A model generated the notes under the pieces. That model was not told the origin of the DNA. It saw only the letters and a program-made list of their open reading frames with translations, and searched no databases. The position numbers and the translations under genes were made by a program. Below, in pieces: positions 6,394 through 12,000 of a stretch of 14,918 nt of DNA. Every line of letters begins with the position of its first letter. Within the stretch, counting starts at the first letter, position 1. This DNA is from CAZHRJ01 sp964534765 (lineage in GTDB: Bacteria > Lindowbacteria > 2-12-FULL-62-27), in NCBI GenBank assembly GCA_964534765.1, contig CAZHRJ010000076.1, positions 1 to 14,918 of the forward strand. Reading direction: 5' to 3'.

Positions 6394-7710
6394 ATGTTCG
6401 ACATTCTCGACCAGGCGCTGGAGGCCACACGATCACCGTTGACCCGGTCGTTTGGCCGGGTCAGCCGGGTAGTGGGTCTGACCATCGAGTCAAGCGGTCC
6501 CGCCGCAAGGATCGGAGAGTTGTGCGAGATTGAGATGACAGGCGGCGCGCGCCGCCCGGCGGAGGTTGTCGGTTTTCGAGACGGCCAACTGCTTCTGATG
6601 CCGATTGGAGACATCCATGGCATCGCGCCGAACTGTCCCGTTTTCGCCACCGGATCGGTCCTCTCGATCGCGGTTGGCCCAGGGCTGATCGGCCGGGTGA
6701 TCGACGGATTCGGCCGCCCGATCGATCGCGAGGAGCCGCTGACGAAAGTTTCTCAGAGGTATCCCGTTCACCGAGCGCCGCCGAGTCCCCTGTCGCGGCC
6801 GGTCATCCGGGAGGTGCTGCAGACGGGGATCCGGGTCATGGACGGACTGCTGACGGTCGGCCGTGGGCAGCGTCTTGGAATTTTTTCCGGCAGCGGCGTG
6901 GGCAAGAGCACGTTGATGGGCATGCTGGCGCGGTATGCGCGAGCCGACGTGAACGTGATCGGATTAATCGGCGAGCGCGGCCGTGAGGTTAAGGAATTCA
7001 TTGAGCGGGATCTGGGGCCGTCCGGGATGGCGCGGTCGGTCGTGGTGGTGGCGACGAGCGACCAGGCGCCGCTGATGCGGATGCGGGCCGCGTTCACAGC
7101 GACGGCGATAGCCGAGTATTTTCGGGACAATAGCCGGCATGTCATGTTGCTGATGGATTCCGTCACGCGGTTTGCCCGGGCGCAGCGGGAGGTGGGACTG
7201 GCGGTGGGCGAGCCGCCGGCGACGCGGGGATATCCGCCAAGCGTGTTTGAGCTGCTGCCGAAATTTCTGGAGCGAAGCGGCACGTCGGAGACGGGCAGCA
7301 TCACGGGACTGTACACGATACTGGTGGAGGCGGATGACATGAACGAGCCGATCGCCGATACGGTCCGCGCGATTCTGGACGGCCACGTGGTTCTCTCACG
7401 ATCCATCGCCTCCCGCAACCACTATCCGGCGATTGATGTGCTGGACAGCGTGAGCCGGGTGATGAGCGGCATTGTGAGCCGGGAGCAGCGGGATGTGGCG
7501 GGCCGGATCCGGAAGATGCTGGCAGTCTACCGGGATTCGGAGGACCTGATCAACATCGGCGCGTACGTTCCGGGATCCAATCCCGACATCGACGCGGCGG
7601 TGAAGTTTGTCGGGCCCATCAACGCCTTTTTGCAGCAGGCCGTTGAGGAAAGCGAGCCGTGGGATTCGATGTGGCAGAAGATGCGCGGGATTTGGGATGC
7701 CCAGGTTTAG
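6394..7710 (+). CDS. fliI: FliI, flagellar type III export ATPase
   Basis: FliI is a hexameric F1-like ATPase that unloads substrates from chaperones and helps drive export. The product has 438 residues, the usual length. An N-terminal beta-barrel domain (about 20-95) precedes the catalytic core. The P-loop is SGSGVGKST (about 165-173, Lys171), in the FliI form in which the first P-loop glycine is replaced. The catalytic glutamate is Glu194 (LIGERGREVKEF), and Walker B is VMLLMDSVTRFARAQREVG with Asp245. The FliI/SctN signature GEPPATRGYPPSVFELLPKF follows. The ATG directly abuts the fliH stop codon, and the 3' end overlaps fliJ by 14 bases, so fliH, fliI and fliJ are tightly coupled. Confidence 0.98.
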   Translation: MFDILDQALEATRSPLTRSFGRVSRVVGLTIESSGPAARIGELCEIEMTGGARRPAEVVGFRDGQLLLMPIGDIHGIAPNCPVFATGSVLSIAVGPGLIGRVIDGFGRPIDREEPLTKVSQRYPVHRAPPSPLSRPVIREVLQTGIRVMDGLLTVGRGQRLGIFSGSGVGKSTLMGMLARYARADVNVIGLIGERGREVKEFIERDLGPSGMARSVVVVATSDQAPLMRMRAAFTATAIAEYFRDNSRHVMLLMDSVTRFARAQREVGLAVGEPPATRGYPPSVFELLPKFLERSGTSETGSITGLYTILVEADDMNEPIADTVRAILDGHVVLSRSIASRNHYPAIDVLDSVSRVMSGIVSREQRDVAGRIRKMLAVYRDSEDLINIGAYVPGSNPDIDAAVKFVGPINAFLQQAVEESEPWDSMWQKMRGIWDAQV

Positions 7711-8185
7711 CTTCACCCTCCAGCGGGTGCTGGACGTCCGCAGGACACAGGAGCGGATCAAGCAGAATGAGTTGGCGCTGGAGAGAAAAAAGGAGCGTGA
7801 AATTTTTGACCGGATCGAATCTTACCGGAGGGATCAGGTGGATGAGTATCTGGCGGGTCAGAGGATTCTGGGGTCAGCCCACGCCGACATCCGGATTTTT
7901 CTGGCTCATCAGCGGTATGTCGAGACACTGGAGCGGGCGATAGAAACCGCGGTGTCCGATTGGAACTCCCAGCGGCAGGTCGTGGAACAATCCCGCAGGG
8001 CGCTTCTGGAGGCCGCCCGGAAGCGCCGGCTGCTTGAAAAATTGAAGGATAAGCGACTGGCCGAATTCAAGAAAGCGGACCTGGCGGCCGAACAGCAGAG
8101 TATTGATGAAATCGGGGGGACAGTGTCCGCCCGGTCCACGGCGCGTGGGGCCATCGGCCGATACGGCGCCGGCAGGGACGCATAG
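7697..8185 (+). CDS. fliJ: FliJ, export ATPase stalk protein
   Basis: FliJ is the coiled-coil stalk in the FliI ring (similar to the gamma subunit of F1) and an escort for export chaperones. The product has 162 residues. The start MPRFSFTLQRVLDVRRTQER is typical of FliJ, and nearly the whole protein is charged helix in a two-helix coiled-coil pattern (about 15-70 and 75-135). Sequence conservation in this family is low, so the call rests on the N-terminal motif, the size, the composition and the position right after fliI. ATG 7697 lies inside the fliI 3' end; an upstream in-frame extension to 7607 would only be an out-of-frame reading of fliI. The last 25 residues are Gly/Ala/Arg-rich and unlikely to be conserved. 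Confidence 0.9.
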   Translation: MPRFSFTLQRVLDVRRTQERIKQNELALERKKEREIFDRIESYRRDQVDEYLAGQRILGSAHADIRIFLAHQRYVETLERAIETAVSDWNSQRQVVEQSRRALLEAARKRRLLEKLKDKRLAEFKKADLAAEQQSIDEIGGTVSARSTARGAIGRYGAGRDA

Positions 8186-8191
8186 CGATCG

Positions 8192-8899
8192 ATGTTATCG
8201 GATCGAGTTTCCGGATCAGCCGGTCTTGAACGGGTATTGAGGAAGATCAACGAGATTCAGGAGCGGTTTGAGGTCCTTCAGGACGAAATGGTGGTCGATA
8301 CCACCAAGGAGACATTCCGATCCCATCTGGATCGCGCCAAAGATCGACACTCCACGGACGGAAAAACAGCGGTATCCAATCCGCAGGCGGCGCGCGGGAA
8401 TCCCGCGAAAAGCGAAACGCGGCCCGCCGCGCCTGACAGCGCTTCGGCATGGAACGTACCCGCCCCGCGGGCCGTTCTGGCCGGAGAGGAGAATCGGTTG
8501 ATGGAGATGTTGAGACGAGCGTTGCCGAAATCGAGTGTTCCGCCGGATCTGGCGCTGGCTGTGATGCAGGCCGAGTCGCAGTTCAATCCGCGCGCGGTTT
8601 CGCCGAGCGGGGCGATCGGCCTCATGCAGGTGTTGCCATCCACCGCGAGGGATCTGGGCGTGACCAATGCCGAGGATCTGTTTGAGCCGGAGACCAACGT
8701 GAACGTGGGACTTCAATATTTATCCAATCTTCTTTCCAAGTATAAAGGAAACGAAAAGCTGGCCCTGGCCGCGTATAATGCCGGCCCCGGGGCGGTGGAC
8801 CGATTCGGCGGGGTACCGCCGTATAACGAGACGCGGGCCTACATCGACCGTGTGATGTCGATCCGGAGCCGGTTAAATGAAGGGACGGACGGCCTGTGA
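8192..8899 (+). CDS. Lytic transglycosylase (SLT domain) in the flagellar operon
   Basis: Peptidoglycan-cutting enzyme of the Slt family, probably opening the cell wall for the growing rod. The product has 235 residues. The catalytic domain covers about 110-230, with catalytic Glu128 in MQAESQFNPRAVSPSGAIG, then GLMQVLPSTARDLG (about 143-156), the AAYNAGPGAV motif (about 183-192) and PYNETRAYIDRV. The first 100 residues contain an amphipathic helix (LERVLRKINEIQERFEVLQ) and a Ser/Ala/Pro-rich linker. No hydrophobic signal peptide or lipobox is visible, so Sec export looks unlikely and export by the flagellar type III system is a reasonable inference. It could take the role of the FlgJ muramidase. 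It starts 6 bases after fliJ and ends overlapping the next gene by 4 bases (GTGA). Confidence 0.9.
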   Translation: MLSDRVSGSAGLERVLRKINEIQERFEVLQDEMVVDTTKETFRSHLDRAKDRHSTDGKTAVSNPQAARGNPAKSETRPAAPDSASAWNVPAPRAVLAGEENRLMEMLRRALPKSSVPPDLALAVMQAESQFNPRAVSPSGAIGLMQVLPSTARDLGVTNAEDLFEPETNVNVGLQYLSNLLSKYKGNEKLALAAYNAGPGAVDRFGGVPPYNETRAYIDRVMSIRSRLNEGTDGL

Positions 8900-9480
8900 G
8901 ACGGATGGAGCTTCTGGGCGTGCTGGGTCTGTTTGTCGCGTGTCTGGGGGTACTGCTCTGGTCACTGCAGCAATCCGGTGTCTACGACGTGAAGACGGCC
9001 GCGCAGCCGATTCTGGCCCGACTGCCGTTTGTCGGATACGGCCTGGCGGAGGAGCGGCTGACGCCGCAGGAGATCCAGAAGCGGGAGCTGGAGCGGATTC
9101 AGGAATCGATCACGGAGAAGGAGCAGGTGCTGGCGAACAAGGAGCTGGAGCTGTCGGAGCGGGAGAAGGCGTTAAAGATGGAAGCGGACGTGATCGAGCA
9201 GCGTCGCCGGCAGGTGCGGGAGCTGGAGACGAAGCTGAACGAGCAGGAGAAGCTCGATGAGGACCGCGACCTGCGCATCAACCGTCTGGTTGAAATTTAC
9301 ACCGTCATGCCGCCGGATGCCGCGGCGAAGCAGATCGAAGCACAGAACGACGATCTGGCGCTGGAAATACTGCAGCGCATGAAGACGGATGTTGTTGCCA
9401 TCATTCTGGCGCAGATGTCCAAGGAGCGCGCGGGATCGCTGACGCTGAAGATGGGCAAGCCGGAGTCGGTCACACAATAA
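8896..9480 (+). CDS. MotE-like membrane-anchored coiled-coil protein (MgtE N-terminal-like domain)
   Basis: The product has 194 residues. One transmembrane helix lies at about residues 5-23 (ELLGVLGLFVACLGVLLW). A charged coiled coil follows at about 55-120, and a helical repeat domain at about 130-185 (VEIYTVMPPDAAAKQIEA, DDLALEILQRMKTDVVAIIL) resembles the MgtE N-terminal and FliG middle folds. This architecture matches MotE and Bacillus YlxF-type proteins encoded in flagellar operons; MotE is a stator chaperone for MotC in rhizobia, but the role here is unproven. The GTG at 8896 overlaps the transglycosylase stop (GTGA); ATG 8905 is an alternative that would trim three residues. Position just before fliK is common for this family. 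Confidence 0.8.
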   Translation: MRRMELLGVLGLFVACLGVLLWSLQQSGVYDVKTAAQPILARLPFVGYGLAEERLTPQEIQKRELERIQESITEKEQVLANKELELSEREKALKMEADVIEQRRRQVRELETKLNEQEKLDEDRDLRINRLVEIYTVMPPDAAAKQIEAQNDDLALEILQRMKTDVVAIILAQMSKERAGSLTLKMGKPESVTQ

Positions 9481-9515
9481 ATAAGGATGAACAGAGTATC
9501 CAGGGATCGTACCGC

Positions 9516-9526
9516 AAAGGAGGTGA
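9516..9526 (+). promoter_or_regulatory. Perfect stand-alone Shine-Dalgarno sequence without an obvious gene
   Basis: AAAGGAGGTGA is a full complement to the usual 3' end of 16S rRNA, stronger than the site of any annotated gene here. It lies 63 bases before the fliK ATG, which has its own site (AGAGGT, 9578-9583). No ATG, GTG or TTG lies at a normal distance. A CTG at 9534 would give a 13-codon peptide, and the ATG at 9553 is too far away and would give only 10 codons. It may be chance, a ribosome standby site or a leader peptide. Confidence 0.45.
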
Positions 9527-9546
9527 GAGGAACCTGAAGACCGCGG

Positions 9547-9561
9547 CCCCGCATGGCGGGG
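9547..9561 (+). repeat. Short GC hairpin between the MotE-like gene and fliK
   Basis: CCCCGC (9547-9552) and GCGGGG (9556-9561) form a perfect 6-bp stem with an ATG loop. No T run follows, so it is not an intrinsic terminator. It stands between the isolated Shine-Dalgarno sequence and the fliK ribosome binding site in a 109-base gap, and it may set mRNA stability or the level of FliK relative to the upstream genes. Confidence 0.4.
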
Positions 9562-9589
9562 ACGCACACAATTGAAAAGAGGTAGACCG

Positions 9590-11230
9590 ATGCAGGAATT
9601 GCAGAACGTCCACCTCCAACCGAGTACCTCGAACCCAACGGAATCGGAATTGACCCGAGCCGACCAGGTCGCGAGTCTCCGGAAGCGCAAGCTGCAGGCC
9701 GAACACGGCGGGAACGTCCGTTTTTCGACCATTTTCTCAATGGTCGACAGCGGTCTGGATCTGGGCGCGGAATCCTTAAGGCGCATCCCGAAACGAAGCG
9801 CCCAGAAGGAATCGGACGGCGAAAAAAGCCAGACCGTCGTCCCGATCGCGCAAGCGGACGTGAAAGTCCAGACGGCGGAGACAGCGAAGGAGACGGCAAA
9901 GGCGAAAGTCGAGCCGGAGACGAAACCGAAGGCGGCGAAAGAGGCGGCGAAGAAGCAGGATCATCCGGAACTGGCGGCGGCGCATTTTCTGCTGTCCCAG
10001 GCGAAGGCAGATCCTCAAGCCGCCAGGTCGATCCGGCCGGCGGAGCGAGACGAGATCAAGGTCGATCGCAAATCATCGACCGAGATGATTCGCTCAAAAG
10101 GCCCTGAGAAGTCCGACCGGCCGATCGCGCGCAAGGATCGCCAGGCGGAAATCCGGGAGGAGACGAGGCAGGCCGACGTCACGGAAAAGGCCGTTATCGC
10201 GGAGCAGTCGAAATCGCCCGAGCGCAAGCAGAAGGCGAAGGGCAAAGACGACGAATCCCGAGGAATGGAAGTCCGTGAGACCCGAAGGGAACCGGACGAT
10301 TCGAAAAGCCGGCGGATTGAGGATGAGTCCTCCCGCCAAGCCAAGGTCCGTGACCGCGGGGAAGTCAAACCGGTGGTCCAGGAACGCTCGGACAACCGGG
10401 ACGCTCAACAGGCCGACAAGCGGCCGATAGGCGATGACTCGGAGCAGAGGCAGACAGAAGAAGCAGGACGCGGAGAGCCGGCCGGCAAGAAGCGGACAAC
10501 CGGCGATCTGGAGAAGCTGACAGGGTTGACGGCGAAGACGGTGATGGAACTGGCGCCGGTGGTTGTTCAGACGCCGGATGTGCTGGTGAAACCCGTTGCG
10601 GATGCGTCGATACGGAGCTTGGGCATTGATGCGGTCCGGCCGGCGATTCGATCGGCGGGAACCGCGGGTTCGAGCGGCGCGCATCAGCAGCAGTCAACCG
10701 GAGCGGAGACGCAGTCGCAGGCGTCCCAGACGAAGGAAAAACTGGGTGAAACAGCGCGGCGGCTCGGCAGTTATCTGAGCGGCAAGGTTGAGCAGATGGT
10801 CAAGCCCGAAGCGACGTTTTCGGACATGGTCGCGAAGGCCAAGCTGTTTTTCGACAATGGCCGGTCGGAGATGACGATTCAGCTCAAGCCCGATCAATTG
10901 GGCAGTTTGAACATCAAGATCGCGATGGAGGACGGCCATCTGGAAGCGTATTTCGTGACAGACCGGCCGGAAGTGAAGGCGCTGATCGAGCAGAACGCGG
11001 ACCTGTTGAAATCGAAGCTGGCGGAAGTCGGCATCGAGGTTCAGGCGATGAGCGTGGAAGTCCGAAGCGACACCGGCGCCCCGGGCACGCAGGACGGGCG
11101 CGAGGGTGGACTTCGGAAGGTATTGGAGTTTGGCGGCAGTGAGGAGACGGAGACGAGGAGCGGTTCAAGCCAGGCGGCGCATGCCTACGCGCTGGCCGGC
11201 ATAGGAACGCACTTATCCATGGTTGCATGA
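9590..11230 (+). CDS. fliK: FliK, hook-length control protein
   Basis: FliK is exported while the hook grows, measures its length and then switches the export apparatus to late substrates. The product has 546 residues. The N-terminal 100 residues are variable. Residues from about 85 to 310 are low-complexity, rich in Lys, Glu, Arg, Asp, Gln and Ala, and probably extended, as expected of the ruler. The conserved Flg_hook domain covers about 407-494, with MTIQLKPDQLGSLNIKIAME and FVTDRPEVKALIEQNADLLK, then LAEVGIEVQAMSVEV. ATG 9590 was chosen because AGAGGT (9578-9583) stands 6 bases upstream; a TTG at 9572 is in frame but has no site. The function is secure from the C-terminal domain and from the flgD and flgE genes downstream. 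Confidence 0.93.
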   Translation: MQELQNVHLQPSTSNPTESELTRADQVASLRKRKLQAEHGGNVRFSTIFSMVDSGLDLGAESLRRIPKRSAQKESDGEKSQTVVPIAQADVKVQTAETAKETAKAKVEPETKPKAAKEAAKKQDHPELAAAHFLLSQAKADPQAARSIRPAERDEIKVDRKSSTEMIRSKGPEKSDRPIARKDRQAEIREETRQADVTEKAVIAEQSKSPERKQKAKGKDDESRGMEVRETRREPDDSKSRRIEDESSRQAKVRDRGEVKPVVQERSDNRDAQQADKRPIGDDSEQRQTEEAGRGEPAGKKRTTGDLEKLTGLTAKTVMELAPVVVQTPDVLVKPVADASIRSLGIDAVRPAIRSAGTAGSSGAHQQQSTGAETQSQASQTKEKLGETARRLGSYLSGKVEQMVKPEATFSDMVAKAKLFFDNGRSEMTIQLKPDQLGSLNIKIAMEDGHLEAYFVTDRPEVKALIEQNADLLKSKLAEVGIEVQAMSVEVRSDTGAPGTQDGREGGLRKVLEFGGSEETETRSGSSQAAHAYALAGIGTHLSMVA

Positions 11231-11336
11231 TTCAGTTTCTCGTCGCTCGTGGCTTCGCGGCCGTTGGCGAATTCCCAACAGCGCGAGCCGCGGGCGAGAG
11301 GTTAGTCGACGTCGGAAACAAAGAGGAGGACAGGAA

Positions 11337-11804
11337 ATGGCGGTTCAGGGCCTGTCGGCCCAGACGGACATTTTCAAAACAGCGTCTCCGAAACCGTTGG
11401 ACGGCACGAACAGCAACGCGTTCGGCCAGGACGCGTTTCTCAAGCTGCTCGTGACCCAGCTTCGATTTCAGGATCCGAGCGAGCCAGTGGACAACGAGCA
11501 GTTTCTGGGTCAGATGGCGCAGTTCACGTCTGTGGAACAGATTGTGAGCCTGAACAAATCGATCCAGAACCTCGCCGGCGCGTCCCTCAAGGCGGACGCC
11601 GTGACGCTGCTCGGCACGGATGTCGTGATCCGGCCCGTGGACCAGGTAGTGAAGGAAGGGTCGGCGCCGGTTGAAATCACGGGCATGGTCCAGCAGGTGC
11701 AGTTTCTCGATAATGGAGTGAAGCTGACGGTCAACGGGAAGGAATATTCGATGGAGGAAGTGGTGAGAGTCAAGGTGCCGGAGATTTTAAACTCAGTGTT
11801 CTGA
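11337..11804 (+). CDS. flgD: FlgD, hook assembly scaffold (hook cap)
   Basis: FlgD caps the growing hook and guides FlgE assembly; it is exported and later discarded. The product has 155 residues, on the short side of the family. The conserved N-terminal region is clear: FGQDAFLKLLVTQLRFQDPS, then PVDNEQFLGQMAQFTSVEQI. The C-terminal half (GTDVVIRPVDQVVKEGSAP to the end) is a reduced version of the cap domain, lacking the full FlgD Ig/Tudor module of long forms. ATG 11337 follows a strong AAGAGGAGGA site (11321-11330) with a 6-base gap. The 106-base gap after fliK shows nothing else recognisable. Confidence 0.94.
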   Translation: MAVQGLSAQTDIFKTASPKPLDGTNSNAFGQDAFLKLLVTQLRFQDPSEPVDNEQFLGQMAQFTSVEQIVSLNKSIQNLAGASLKADAVTLLGTDVVIRPVDQVVKEGSAPVEITGMVQQVQFLDNGVKLTVNGKEYSMEEVVRVKVPEILNSVF

Positions 11805-11823
11805 GGGGATCATTGGGATAGGG

Positions 11824-11867
11824 ACCCGCCGGCCGGCGCCGCCGTAGGCGCCGCGCGATCCGGGTTT
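11824..11867 (+). terminator. Possible weak terminator after flgD
   Basis: ACCCG (11824-11828) can pair with CGGGT (11861-11865), followed by TT. Inside lies a perfect 6-bp GGCGCC hairpin (11835-11840 with 11847-11852, 6-base loop). The structure begins 20 bases after the flgD stop. The stretch of T is very short, so termination would be weak, and it may serve instead as an mRNA-end or processing structure that separates flgD from flgE. Confidence 0.3.
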
Positions 11868-11907
11868 GTCATGAGGGAACCATAAAAGCCGCAGCAGGAA
11901 ACGCAGC

Positions 11908-11960
11908 CGTCTGCCGAATGCGACCACCGTGGGTGGGCGCGCGTTCGGTGGAGACAGACG
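11908..11960 (+). promoter_or_regulatory. Long three-part hairpin in the flgE leader
   Basis: Three nested stems line up on one axis: CGTCTG (11908-11913) with CAGACG (11955-11960), CCGAATGCG (11914-11922) with CGCGTTCGG (11940-11948, one G-U pair), and CCACC (11924-11928) with GGTGG (11932-11936). The mismatched bases are few, so this is a strong RNA structure. The 196-base flgD-flgE gap has no gene; besides the scaffold gap it holds this structure and the weaker one upstream. A role in flgE expression is inferred. Confidence 0.5.
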
Positions 11961-11976
11961 CAGAAGAAGAGGTGGA

Positions 11977-11986
11977 NNNNNNNNNN
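11977..11986. other. Scaffold gap (10 Ns)
   Basis: Ten unknown bases. The six bases on each side are identical (GGTGGA at 11971-11976 and 11987-11992), which suggests that the two contigs may really overlap by 6 bases. If joined there, an AAGAGGTGG site would stand 9 bases before the flgE ATG, a normal ribosome binding arrangement. The true gap length is therefore uncertain. Confidence 0.95.
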
Positions 11987-12000
11987 GGTGGACACAGACA

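Noticed and set aside
6768..7418. Minus-strand open frame of 216 codons within fliI
   Set aside because: It lies fully antisense to the conserved ATPase core and shows no domain; Ser/Arg-rich composition is typical of a shadow frame.
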